DNA of 64,000 bases, taken from NCBI GenBank assembly GCA_964023275.1, contig OZ029921.1, positions 31,808,230-31,872,229 of the forward strand, written 5' to 3'. Both the position numbers and the translations under genes were made by a program. Positions 11,301 to 22,738 of this stretch are shown here, piece after piece. Numbering within the stretch: the first letter of the stretch is position 1; each line of letters starts with the position of its first letter. The DNA is from Norana najaformis. Lineage: Eukaryota > Annelida > Clitellata > Crassiclitellata > Hormogastridae. Below the pieces are notes generated by a model. The model was not told the DNA's origin. It made no database searches and saw only the letters and a list, made by a program, of their open reading frames with translations.

Positions 11301-14300
11301 GCCACAAAGATGTCACCGAGTGACAGAGGAGAATATAAATATACATGGTTTTATATAGCAACACTACTCATTTTGTAATGAATTAATTGTAATTGTAATC
11401 TCGAGATTTCTACAGCAGAATCAGAGAGAAAATTATAAGAGCTTTTCTCCATTATTTTAAAATTTATCAGAAAATATTAACCTCTTCTTCCTGTTCTTCT
11501 TTCATCTTTTGTATCTCTACAAATAAATTTGTTAAGAAGAATAGACAGTAATTAAAATGCAGTAATACTTTAAACACACTTTTGGAAGCAAAATTACAGC
11601 AAACTTGTGCTCCTAGTTAGAAATCTGAAAGTAAATCGTATTACATTGCATAAATTATGTGGCAGAACATAAAAAAATCTTATTGTATTCTTGATATTTA
11701 TGCAGCACCTTTTCCAGTAAAAACCTAAGAGATGCTTGCAACACCAGACACTAGAAACTGAGAATTGCAATATCCCTTTATCTCATTATAAGTATGTTAA
11801 GTACTCTCATTATAAGTATGGTAAGTAATCATATTTTAGTAACTGAATTGTTTTTATTGTTACTAAAACTCCAGAGTAAGTGAACAGACCTTCTGGTGTG
11901 TATCCCATTGATTTTCCAGTCGACTTGGCATTTTCCAGTTCCTTGAGGAGCCTCTGCTTCTCAGCTATCAGTTCCTGGATCATCTTGTCCGTCTCAACCT
12001 GGTTTACTCTAGCATCCGTGCGAATCTGTTTCACGCGATCCGCTGCAACAAGCAACAGAGACAATTCAGACTGCACTGTGTATTTCTATGTTATTTCACT
12101 GCATATCATGTCTAGTTAAGCAACTACCAGTAGATATGGTGTCTAGTTACTTTCTTTAACAGGATAAACTTTATATCTTCAAACAGACACATGATTCGAC
12201 AATTAATTTTTATTTCACATCATGTGCTAGAATTCAAAACCCAGAAGTTAAGATGGAAAAGCGGACACATTAGAAATTAGCCCACATAAGATCAAAGGCA
12301 GTGCTTTGGATATGTGTATTCTAACTTTCTGCTAACTTTGTTTTTTGTATTCAACTTTAACCAATCACTTCGTAACTGTTACGCACGTCGACGTCAGGTG
12401 ATTAAATAAAAACTCAGCGAATTTTCGTTTGTACTTGGAAAGAACTCACCATAGCGAAGAGTCGACAAAGTCTGATCATAGTTCTCAGCATCAGGACTGA
12501 TAGCAGCAATCTAGTACACAACGGCATGTATACAAACATATACAAATGCATGTATCTGGACAATTATATAGCACCTTTCTACGAATCTCTCAAAGGCGCT
12601 ATTCTAAGGCATGCTTTGTGATTGCAGCATTCAGCATCACGTTTTTTCATAAATGAGTGTCACTGACACTCCGGAACACTCCAAGATGGTCAAGCCAATG
12701 AGTGCATGCACAAACGGAGCCATACAACAATGAAACATTCATCCCATTTGGTAGTTTATATAGTTATTCATGTGGTTTATACTATTTACACAGTTTAATT
12801 ATACAGTTTATACAGTTCATATAATCTATTTCACATAACTGCATAAATCTTGCGCATTACTGTAATTACTGTTACTGTAATTTATTTAATATGGTAATTA
12901 CATTACGTACCATAATTGTTTTGCTGTTTCCACCGAGTGCATTCTTTAAAAGCTTCGTTAAAACTGAATCCCTGTAAGGAACTGCAGAAAAATGAAGACA
13001 ATATGAAGCAGTATGTCATGAAAACTAGAGAAAGCAATGATAACAAACTGTAAGATCATTGATGTGATGATGACTGTGATGGTGATGACAGTGATGATGA
13101 CGATCATGGAGGTCAAAATACAAAATCAAGATCAGTCACAACGACACCACAGTAACTAAGGTTAACAATTATAATAGAACATGGTGAAATTCACTGCCCT
13201 CATTATTTCTGTCTACTGTGCTTTGTAGGTTTGTTAACTTTTAACTGGAATTACAGGTAAACTATTACTTCACCACAACAGAAATCAGTAAACTGCTGAA
13301 ACTTAGTTATTGGTTTGGTTTCTTTTATATGCCAACAGATTAAAATCACGAAATGCAAACGTATGACTTAAGACAATGACATGCAGGTCAGCATGCTGAG
13401 CATGATGACTGAGCAGTCAACACATTGGCTTATCACCTCAGCAACCCAGGTTCAAATCCCAGGCCCATCAAGTGAAATTGAAACAGACTGAATTGTCGAA
13501 CTGTTCATAACCTTGAAGGCCACCATCTTTCAATATGAGTCCCTTATTCAATCAAATACATAGTTCATATCAAGTTAGTTCAACCTTTTAGCAAATGGCA
13601 AACATGAAACCTCACAAAGCTTATCAGCATGTATAATTTACAGAGAAAGAAATTGCGTAACTGTATGAACTTCTGATTTGACAGACCTGGAGAAGTGGCC
13701 TTCATTTTCTTGGAAGCAATTTCCACGAGAGCTAAAACAAACAAAAAGTGCTTCGAGAATTGTGAGAATCGTGTATTCTATGATCTGCAGAAAATTCTAC
13801 ATGAAATGCAAAATGCAACTGATTTCTTCACACTGGCTGGAAAGTTTTAAAAGGTTCTGCATTATAATTTATGTATTTATATAGGGCCTTAGTGCCAGTG
13901 ACTGTCATAAAGCACCGATCAACGGTGTTCAGTAACTGTGTGAGAAAGACTTCCTATAGGTCCTCACATATCCATCATTTTAAGGAACGTTCAACCCCAC
14001 GCTCTACGTTAGTGTCACCACTTACTGTCATGATCATAGGGATAATTGGCATCATCATATCCATCAACATCACTCATCATCATCACTGTCACTTTCATCA
14101 TCAGCATAATCATCAGCATCATCATCGTCGTCATCATCGTTAGCATCCCTGCTAATTTTTCCACGGGTAACGTTGATGCTTACTGTGTATGACAAGACCA
14201 AGAGTTGTGAGCGACTGATTGATGTTTGTAGCTTCTTTAAATCTGTCACCACTTGATTCCGTCTGCTTCTGACGTTCGCTAAAATTCATCAAAAGCCATT

Positions 14301-17300
14301 GATGGATTATTGCCACCAAAAGTCCAAACCCAAGATAAAGCATGGAAAGAAACAGCAAAATAATTAAATAAATCCTCTGAATGGATAACAAATTCGGGCA
14401 ACTGTTTATTCTGTCAATTGCTTGAACCAGATGTTGCAATACAGAAGGCAAACCAGAGGGTTCAGCATATGACATGTTCGCATAAAATCTTGCCATACAA
14501 AATGGCTTCACTGTTGCAAAAGTCAGAAATTGTAATGCAGTCAGCTGCAATATAATTTTAAGCAGTGAATGTTTCAAAATTTATTTAATTCACATGCAAA
14601 ATGTTGATAGCAATTTATGCATTATTCTTTTATACATAATGCAGATTGAGAAGCAAAATACAACTTTTCGTGTAACCTTTGTAGAAAGACATTACATTTT
14701 GACAATCTTAATTAATGACTGCACCAACTGTGTTCCTGGCATTGTAATGTCTCATCAGGTAATGTAATGTCACCAACACCAAAGCAGTTCTACTTTAATG
14801 AGATGCAATTTACATTTTTCATCACCATACTGCAGAACAAATTTTAAAACATAACAGACTGCCTGAACTCATTATAGGGAAAAGGAAATGTACTGAAGAA
14901 AGGAAGACAAGAAAAAAGTGTACAGAAAAACAGGACGAAAGATACACATTAATGTGGGTAGGGATAACAAGACTGTGTAATATATTTTTTAATAGCAAAC
15001 AAAAGAAACAGTAAAAGTATGTTATATGATTAAATGTAATTTATTGTAAAATCTGACAACTGTATTGTTTAACAAAAAAAGCTGCCAGATAAACAAGCTT
15101 CCACGGTAATCATTGGGAATCGAGGAATCAAGCCTTCAGAGAATGGTCAGTTTCAGAAGCCGGTCAATATCCAGTTTATCCATCATCAGGTTTTTTGAGA
15201 GGTACTAATTAGGTGCTATATTAAGAGTCTTCATACATATATATGTACATATTTTTCTTACTGTACAAGAAACTAGAACTGTTCTCGGTAAGCGAGCTTT
15301 TTCGCTGAAATTTTGGAATTCTCTTCCTGCATCAGTGCATTATGTCATTTCGTTCTAAACTTAAGACTTGCCTTTTTCAGTTGGCTTTTCCACCATAGGC
15401 TGGCTCTCTGTCTTAGTTGACTGATCTTCTGGATATTGACCTGAATGCGGCTTAAATTTGATGAGCCATCGGTTGATGCCTTGTGCATTAGACACCTATT
15501 ATTATTATTACATCCAGAAATTTAATGCTGAAAATGATGGTACTGCATCAGGTTTAGTCTTTTTAGTGACTATAACTGAAACTGCTCTTAACCATTAGAC
15601 AAAAATTGCTCGATTTTTCAGCTTCATTTTTATGAAACAGACAGCCAAACCTTCCAGCAAGATCAACCAGATTAATGACAGACTGTATGGATTTCTTGTC
15701 CTTTTTGTAGTTCTGAGTGAAATTCATAGCCACAATTGTGTGGGCTCGGCTGAAACAAAAAACTTTCAAAATCAAAACCTCATTGGTACATCGGTAGGTA
15801 ATACCATACATCACGCTCCTTATCCCAACTTCTATTAACTGGCTGCCTGAACTGAATGATGAATGAACTCCAAACAAAGGCTGCCTAATCTACCTAATCC
15901 CTACCAAGGTCCCTGCCTAATCTATTTTAATAAAACACCCATTCATCTGTTCACTTATCAAATTTTGCCAGTGGTTTCAACTCTGAATATATATATTTCT
16001 GGAAGTGGCACTTTATAATGCTATAATGCCTTGCATTTATTTACATTAAATTAATGTTCAAGAATGTTTATATTAATTCATCTCAACAAAATACACTCTG
16101 TCTGCAGATCAGTTTATCCTCCCAATGCCCTATTGTGGAGTGTCAGTGTGAGTCAACATGTCCACCAGTCTACACAGCAGCCTCCTTGTATGTCTACCAC
16201 CTATCCTACCTCCTTGTTGTCTACCACCAATTCCACATTCCTACCTGCTGGTTTCGTTCATCTTTGTGGCTGCAATCGAACGCTTCTTGTTGCCCTCTTT
16301 GATTCGCTGCTGGATGTCATCGTAGCTACCTACTGCCACGGAACTCAATGCAACAACTACAACATAATTATTATATTATTATTATTATTATTCTGCATAT
16401 TTCTGCATTTATTAAGCACCAATCATCAGTTGATGATGCTAAGCAATTGTAAGAGAAGGACTTGCTCAGGGTCCCTACACAGTAAATGTCTTGGGGGGAG
16501 GTTTGAACCCATACTCTCCGCATTATGAGCCGAGCGCTCTGTCAAATTGGCCACCATGCCCCACGTACATAATAACAATGAAACAACTACAACATTAATA
16601 ATATATTTTATAATATATAATAAAACTATTTTGGGTCACTAACAACTACAAAATATCATACTTTTAAGCATAATGTAACACAATGACCTTCTGTTACATT
16701 ACCAGCACACAGAGTACTAGAACAATCCAATAAAAGAAGAGCTGTTTAACCTCCCAACTTGCATTGATACATAGAATACTTAACCATAGAATAATCATGA
16801 AATATTTAGCCACAGAATATATAAACATTAAATAATGTCAAGCCATATTACACTTACCCATGGATACTTAGCCATAAAATACTTAAAAATAGAATACTTA
16901 ACCGTAAAATCCACGTTGTGGGTTCTCTCTCACTTCGAGACCCTCCTGTCGTCCAAATCGTTTCCCTAATAGGTCATGTACTCGTTCATTATAAATTTCC
17001 AACATGCTGAAAGTTACCTAAATATGCAAACAAATAATAAACACAAACAAATAATTATTTTCACTGGATTTTTTCTTTTATTAGTTTTTTTTATCAGACT
17101 GAATAAATTAATCGTAACTGATTTATGGATATTTTTGCTGGAATATAGCACAATACAGCTGCAGTAGCAAAAAACAGTACACGCAACAAGTACATTCAGA
17201 AAGATGTGGAGGATAAACATTGACACACGCCATAAAAACTCTCAGAAAAAGAAACTAACAAACAATTAAAATACTAAAAGCAATGAAAACTACTGAACCA

Positions 17301-19808
17301 CTAAAAATAATGGGACAATGAGAATACAATGAATACAAAGAACTACCGAGAAACAATGAAAATATAAAAACAATGCAAATTTTTAAGCTAGTCATCAAAG
17401 TGTAAGATAAAGATGCAAAAATAAATATACAAACATGCAGTGATGCCTGTTAACTGTCAGCACTTAACTGCAGATATCTGTCAAGTGGAGTTCACTAATT
17501 GCCTATCTTTAATGCACCTAACGATGGGGCTTCAGCTACAGATGAAGCGAGTTAATCTCAGATATTAACAATACAGCTTGAGAATAAATATTTATGGGCA
17601 TCAGTTTAGGTTTGCAAAGTCTGAATGCAGGGCCTTGTGCTTTGGTACTGGAAGTACAAAAGCATCTTGGTGCCATCAACCTCCACAGCTCCACTGTAAC
17701 AAAGCATTTGCACATTGCCTCTTAAGAATTAGTCAGGTGGATAAAGGTGTTATCTTTAGAGCTGTCTCATTAAGAAACAGAGCTAAGAATCAGTCAGATG
17801 GATAAAGGTATTATCTTTAGAGCTGTCTCATTAATAAACGGAGCTAAGAATCAGTCAGGTGGATAAAGGTGTTATCTTTAGAGCTGTCTCATTAATAAAC
17901 GGAGCTCTGAATTAGTCAGGTGGATAAAGGTGTTATCTTTAGAGCTGTCTCGTTAAGCAGCAGAAATGTGCAAATGTTAACGGGAAGATTGGTCCATATG
18001 GACCTTCTGATACAAATAGCTGATGTAACTGATAGAGGTCTCATTGTTCAATTAGCTCTGCTGTATTTCAGTGATAGTGTAAAAATGACACTCCAGCAAT
18101 CATTTATGCAGGAGGACTGCCATTTAAAATTTGAATCATGGTATAATCAAACAAGAAATTACCAGTATATTCCTGACCTCATATGTAACATCTTTACTCT
18201 TCTTCTGCCCAATTACGTCAAACAGATTTTCACAAGTTCGAGGTACCAGGCCTGCAAGAAAACCTAGCATTTAAAGGTGTTATATAATGACTTTTAAAAT
18301 TACCTTACAGTTCCATATAGACATAAGTGCATTCAGTTTACATGCAGCTTTGTTCCTTTGCATCACTGCAGTGATGGAAAAGTTCTGAAGCATAGACTGA
18401 ATATGTGACAGCATGGCTAACTGGTTAAGCATTCACCTTGTAAGGCAGGTTGAAGCTTCCCTCAGTCAGTCACTTAGCCAGTCTATAGATCTTGATCAAG
18501 CCCCTGAAATCAAGTTTGTGCAGCTCCATCAACTGACACTTTTTTCGTTAGATAATGGTGTCACACAAACATAAGAATTTCTGCTTTTCAGTTCTCACCT
18601 TTGTTAGCATCATTTCCCATTATGGAATAAGACTTTCCACTTCCCGTCTGTCCATATGCAAACAGTGAACAGTTGTAGCCTTTCCACGCATTGTCCAGCA
18701 TTCCTTTGCCAAGCTCATTGAATACTCTACCCTGATCAGTTCACAGCACATTTTTCAGACTTTAAAACATGAAATTTCATCTAGTACAAAAAAACTATGT
18801 GTAAATGTTCCCTCATTAATGCGAACACTCTTCAAGTTAACTGCTCATCTACTACATGCACTAAAACAATACTACCAGTAGTGTTAGTCGCATTTATAAG
18901 GATTTACTGAAAAAATAAGTACGTAACATTACAATTTTAGAGATGGAAGCAAAAGAATTAATAATCTATAAGCTCCTTTAAAAAGACAACCTTCACAATG
19001 AACACAAATGACCCAGTAATTCAATGGAATATTCATGCGGTAACTTTTACAGAGCTTCTTAAGGTAAGATAATTACACAGATTTACAAAGCAAGTTACAA
19101 ACAAACTTTGCAATAATCAGAAATTAATCTCAACCTGATCAGCATATTTCTTTTTTGCGCTCTCCAAGTAACCATTGTCGCATATTCGAAAACCATCATG
19201 CGACCAGTAAGAATAATCAAAGGCGAAGGATTTTGGTGACTCCTTCAACTGCTGTGGATTTAAAACTGTTGTGGAACTATCATTCATTGAGACGATCAAC
19301 TTTGCATTACGACCCTTCTCTCGATCACTCTTTGAGTCATGTTAAGGTTTAGCTCATAATTTAAGATGGTTAAGCCCATATACATAGTTTTAAATTGCCA
19401 GTTTATATGGACCTGAGTTGGTATATAACCAACATTATGAGGACCTAAATCTTAGGCAGACCTGACCCAGGTCCTCATAAAGCTTATGGCCTAGAATGAC
19501 TTAAAATGCTTAGTTTCATGCTTATTTCATGTTTTTAGAAAATGTCCACATAAACCAGTTTCAGTATATAAATATACGAGTATATAGTGGGTTTACAGTA
19601 TATATATATATATGAATATATATATATATATACTGTAAACCCACTATTCAGCCCATTTAGAGTTGCAAAACTAAGTCATATAGATTTAATCAAATATCAG
19701 GTATTTAAGTTTTCTTATTAACATCATCCAGGATACAAAAGGGCGAACTCTAACGGCCACTTTAATGTTGTCTCCTGTGGTTGCTGATGCTGTCTTTGAC
19801 GCCATCAT
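5359..19808 (-). CDS. KIF28: Kinesin-3 family motor protein, KIF28-like (20 exons)
   Basis: Plus-end microtubule motor by family, probably carrying membrane cargo. Exons, high to low: 19808-19737, 19329-19135, 18731-18599, 18251-18178, 17017-16903, 16356-16245, 15749-15651, 14278-14199, 13731-13687, 12981-12911, 12510-12450, 12042-11890, 11516-11482, 11068-10988, 10129-10015, 9177-8934, 8746-8604, 8276-8128, 6715-6578, 5613-5359. All phases join, giving 789 codons plus stop. Visible features are KVAVRVRPF (about 16-24), [11 protein letters not shown], the P-loop GQTGSGKS (116-123), switch I NETSSRAH, switch II DLAGSER and [12 protein letters not shown] charged coiled coil spans about 375-460, then HLSNLNEDP (460-468), an FHA domain (about 480-585) and a tail with EEDPFWEP. 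Two ATGs stand in tandem; the second (19805) has the better context. KIF28 proteins usually run past 900 residues. A GTATCC donor at 5391-5386 suggests the last exon may end at 5392, with further exons not found. The FHA exon acceptor could instead give 9169. Confidence 0.88.
6955..7105 (+). repeat. Dispersed repeat S2 (hexamer-tailed retroposon), diverged copy
   Basis: It contains the family core CTATCGATTTTGTTTTGACT, GAGCGCCTGTGAATAAGC and TTTCGTTGGGTGCTGTAGAA, then a decayed tail. It lies in a kinesin intron. Six other copies occur in the window. The family has no recognisable protein and looks like a non-autonomous retroposon. Confidence 0.6.
7900..8097 (+). repeat. Dispersed repeat S2, fuller copy
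   Basis: It begins with a CAAACATCACCCACC block, then GACTCTTGGATCTTGACC, then the core TATCGATTTTGTTTTGACT and GGGCGCTGCAGAAATTTTGG, and ends in GATTACGATTACGAT. The hexamer tail marks the 3' end. It has the same orientation as the copy at 6955 and lies in the same kinesin intron. Confidence 0.7.
14030..14150. repeat. CAT/ATC-rich microsatellite
   Basis: Imperfect (CAT)n run just downstream (in gene sense) of the kinesin exon at 14278-14199, within the intron. It creates the Asp-rich and His-rich open frames there, which are not genes. A shorter GATGAT-type run lies at about 13050-13110. Confidence 0.8.
15263..15512 (+). mobile_element. CR1-like LINE, C-terminal RT end plus 3' UTR
   Basis: Translation of the first half gives the conserved C-terminal stretch of CR1-type ORF2: [19 protein letters not shown] and KTCLFQLAF. 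The family 3' end follows, with ACTGATCTTCTGGATATTG and CCATCGGTTGATGCC, and a short (ATT)n tail closes it at 15502-15512. It is 5'-truncated and lies in a kinesin intron, opposite to the gene. The same 3' end recurs at 63690 and, inverted, at 38010 and 2553. Confidence 0.75.
16400..16565 (-). mobile_element. tRNA-derived SINE copy
   Basis: Read on the minus strand: GTGGGGCATGGTGGCCAATT, AGAGCGCTCGGCTC, box-B-like GGGTTCAAACCTCC, then GGACCCTGAGCAAG, the CATCAACTGATGATTGGTGC block and TTAATAAATGCAGAA. An ATT-repeat tail lies at 16366-16395. It sits just inside the intron after the kinesin exon at 16356. Confidence 0.8.
17724..17959 (+). repeat. 61-bp minisatellite, four units
   Basis: Four tandem units of exactly 61 bp start at 17724, 17785, 17846 and 17907. 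Each contains AGTCAGGTGGATAAAGG, TTATCTTTAGAGCTGTCTC and a CGGAGCT-type junction. Units differ at only a few positions. It lies in a kinesin intron. Confidence 0.92.
18405..18550 (+). mobile_element. SINE copy, diverged
   Basis: A tRNA-like head (ATGGCTAACTGGTTAAGC, CCTTGTAAGGCAGGTTGAAG) is followed by CTTGATCAAG and the CCATCAACTGACAC block of the window's SINE family. The 3' end is eroded. It lies immediately downstream of the kinesin P-loop exon, in the intron. Confidence 0.5.
19584..19647. repeat. 64-bp near-perfect inverted repeat (hairpin or cruciform)
   Basis: The left arm starts ATAGTGGGTTTACAG and runs into (TA)n. The right arm is its exact reverse complement ending CTGTAAACCCACTAT. 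The loop is only a few bases around GAA. It lies in kinesin intron 1, about 90 bp from exon 1. It is either a fold-back element or a TA repeat flanked by captured ends. Confidence 0.9.
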
Positions 19809-21424
19809 CAGAATCTGCAAATCCACCAACAAAAATCTAGCTCACAATATACCTGCAGCAGCCATACTAACGTATGTACATAGACGCATTCATATGCATG
19901 CACAGACATTACGTAAATGTAATGTAAAATGTAATGTAATGTAAATTACATGCATTTGTATGTAAGTATGTGGCATTTATATAGCACATTCTAAGAACCT
20001 CCTGAAAGAGTTCCTTGTCAGTCTAAATGATGTTATAGCTCAAAATGAACAACAAGTTCATCTGCAAGTGATGAGTGAATAACAGAAAAGTCTCCACTGG
20101 TAGGGTTTTGCATACATGTAGAACCAACCCAACTCGTAAGCCACAGAACTTGAAAAGCTTTTGTCCAGGTGGATTGCTGCTCGTTTATGTACGAAGTTTA
20201 ATTCAAAACTCTGATACAACACAAGTGAACTGAAATCTTTGAACCGTGTTGGTTGGATTTCCTTCTTTCACCATCCTTGCTACATCCATGACAACATAAA
20301 TAATTTCAATCTCATTGACACTTTGCTTGACCTCTTTGAAACTGGCCCAATGACCTGGCTCTTGTGGATCTGATCTGAGTAAGCACCAGTGAATAAGCTG
20401 TTCCTCCTGATGCAGTTTTCAATGCCTATTATGAGGTGCTAAGAAATTTTTTCAATTATATTATTGTGCCTGAGCTTCCAATAAAAGACCCTTTTAGGAT
20501 TCCACAAATGGTTTCACTTTCAAGGACTAGCAAAAACTTAGAAGCAACTTCCTTAAAATTTCCTTTTGCTGTGTGTGCACTAACCTATCGCACAGGCAAT
20601 AAGGTAGGTTAGAGCTGTTAGATACCATGTTTCAGTGAATTTCAAACATCCTAAAATGCACTATATAAACATTTAGAAACATACCTGATACTGACATACA
20701 GTACAAGTTTGTAAGTATGTAAGCAAATAAGTAGGTAAGTAAGTAGGTGAGGAAGTAGGTAAGTAAGTAAATCAGCATGTAATTAAGCAAGTATGGGGCA
20801 CAACAAGCAAATACAATAATTAAACATGTACAACTAAATATAGCTAAACATAGTGTTAATAAAACTAAATAAACAGTTGGCAAGTCATGGTTTAAGCCTG
20901 CCCAGTTTTTTCCCAGTCAATTCCATAACCCCGATGGATGTTTGATTTTTGTAACAGCTTTCCACATCAAGCAAACCATGTGCCTGGGAGGCGGGGGAGT
21001 GAGGAGGACAGAGGAGTTCTATTGGGCCTCAAATAACTATTGGATGCATACGTTTATCAAGCACATTCTGCCAAACTTCGAATAAGTTTTTAAAAACTTA
21101 CTGCAAAAATTAATTTTTACACCGAATTTTCCGATGGATCTTTCTAAGGGTTCCAGATTAAAAGCCTATGCCGATATCCAAGTCTGGTAGATATATGCGC
21201 TACAAGGCATCCGTAGCGAATACGTTTTTATACAATACTATACTAAAACGACATGTTTAATGACTTGCCATCACCGGCTTGCCATCAAATCACGCTTAAG
21301 AACAAGATTTTCTATTGCGAGAGCTCAGACGGCGGGTCTCCATAGCACACTGTAAACAACGCTGGGTGTCATTAATTTCCCGTATAGAAAGAACCTTTGG
21401 GTTTTGACCGCTGTAGCCTACCTG

Positions 21425-21595
21425 TCATCTGGTGTTTCTGCATTTATTAAGCGCCACCATCTAATGACCAAGCATCGATGGCGCCGGGCAACTGTGAGTG
21501 GAGAACTTGCTCAAGGTCCCAACACAGTAATAGCCTCAACGCTCTCCGTCCAAGCGACTGCCGTGCGCTGCTAACCTGGCCATAAAATTATGGTC
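21425..21595 (-). mobile_element. tRNA-derived SINE copy
   Basis: The minus strand reads a degenerate tRNA-like head, then GGGACCTTGAGCAAGTTC, CCATCGATGC, TTAGATGGTGGCGC and TTAATAAATGCAGAA. It is the same family as 5170, 16400 and 24912. Confidence 0.75.
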
Positions 21596-21639
21596 GCTTT
21601 AGAAAAACGTGCACATAATTTTTTGTTACCTACTGTATT

Positions 21640-21850
21640 GCTGTCGTAATCGTAATCGTAATCGTAATCTCAAGATTTCTACAGCGCTCAACAAAAGCTA
21701 AGTCGCGGGAACCAGCTTATTCACAGGCGCTCAGTCAAAACAAAATCGATAGGCAAAAGGGTCAAGATCCAGGAGTCAGGCACTCAGACAGTCGGACGGC
21801 TACGGTGGATGCTGTTTGAAATTGAAGCGAGAAGAGAGATGAGGGGAAGA
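21640..21850 (-). repeat. Dispersed repeat S2, inverted copy
   Basis: Reverse-strand copy with its hexamer tail (CGTAATCGTAATCGTAATC on the plus strand) at the left, then CAGCGCTCAACAAAAGC and CGATAGGCAAAAGGGTC. It forms a head-to-head pair with the plus-strand copy at 21955. Confidence 0.75.
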
Positions 21851-21954
21851 GGAAGAATCAGGATAAGATTTCTGGAAAAGAAATGTTTTCAGTCTTGAGT
21901 GAAAGACTTGCGCAGAAACCGAAAGAGGTGAAGTGTCTGAGTGTGGGAGTTTTG

Positions 21955-22120
21955 TCTTGCATTAATGTTATGCACTATGCCTGCCTGACTCTTGATTCGG
22001 AACGGTTTTTGATCCTTCTGTCTAACGGTTTTATTTTGACTGAGAGCCTGTGAATAAACTGATTCCCGCGGCTTAGCTTTTCTTGGGTGCTGTAGAATTT
22101 TCGAGATCACGGTTATGATA
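21955..22120 (+). repeat. Dispersed repeat S2, plus-strand copy
   Basis: It contains TGACTCTTGATTCGGAACGG, TTTATTTTGACTGAGAGCC and TTCTTGGGTGCTGTAGAA, with a decayed GATCACGG tail. It is diverged from the copy at 21640, so the pair arose by two insertions rather than recent inversion. Confidence 0.65.
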
Positions 22121-22204
22121 CCACATAAGCCCTAATTTAAATTTGCTAATTTGCTCAAACAATCATACGGATTCATTTTACAACTTAAGCATGAAATTTT
22201 AATG

Positions 22205-22290
22205 ACATTTAACATCGTTCGCGCAGAGAGAGCCTCTGATGAGCTTATCTCGAAGAGGCGCTTTACAAATCTCAAATTACATTTACAATT
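22205..22290 (+). repeat. Retroposon 3' end (family S3) with TTACA tail
   Basis: AGCCTCTGATGAGCTTATC, AGGCGCTTTACAAATCTC and then AAATTACATTTACAATT. The same end (AAGCGCTTTATAAATCTC plus ATTACA repeats) lies at 57540, which shows that the long ATTACA arrays there are tails of this family. Confidence 0.55.
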
Positions 22291-22738
22291 AAGGATGGCA
22301 CGTGCTGTAACTTTTTGGTTTTGGTTATTCCGGTTTTGTTCGTGATTAAGTTCAGCTGGACTTATAATCTGTTGATTTTACGTCATGTTAAAACTAATTT
22401 TATATGGGGTCCTTGCTAAGCTGGATCTCGGTCCCTTCTGATTCGGTCTTTTATATGTAAGAAACATTTTTATATACTGCGTCTTATAAAGTTGTCGTTG
22501 GGAGCGGTTTAAGTAAAAGGATCTAATCAATAAAAAAAGGTTACGCACTTACTTACTTGGTCAATTCAGTTCATATTATTAAACTTTTCCAAGAGTAATA
22601 ACAAGAAGTACCGGAAAAATAGCTGAGCGCTAATAAAAGGTTATGGTAGTGAGTGGGGACTTGAGGCGGAGAGGACTTACTTGTTTAAATCTCTGTTTTT
22701 GTTTATGTTACTGGTATATTTATTGATAGAATAAGAAA

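Larger units (their letters stand above)
19809..22738. promoter_or_regulatory. Divergent intergenic spacer between the kinesin gene and DNAJC2
   Basis: Both genes start outward from this 2.9-kb spacer. I see no clear TATA box or CpG island next to either ATG. The spacer holds a GTAA-type microsatellite (about 20705-20775), a SINE and two S2 copies. The last 100 bases before the DNAJC2 ATG contain a GGGGACTTGAGGCGGAGAGG patch that could be core promoter. A TTTGCAG sits just before the kinesin ATG, so a 5' non-coding exon may exist. Confidence 0.35.

Noticed and set aside
13385-13480. tRNA-like stretch with box-B-like GGTTCAAATCCC
   Set aside because: No cloverleaf could be closed and the window's SINE blocks do not follow, so neither a tRNA gene nor a SINE copy is claimed.
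14152-14577. 141-codon minus frame
   Set aside because: Only the middle part (14278-14199) is a kinesin exon; the rest is intron read through on both sides.
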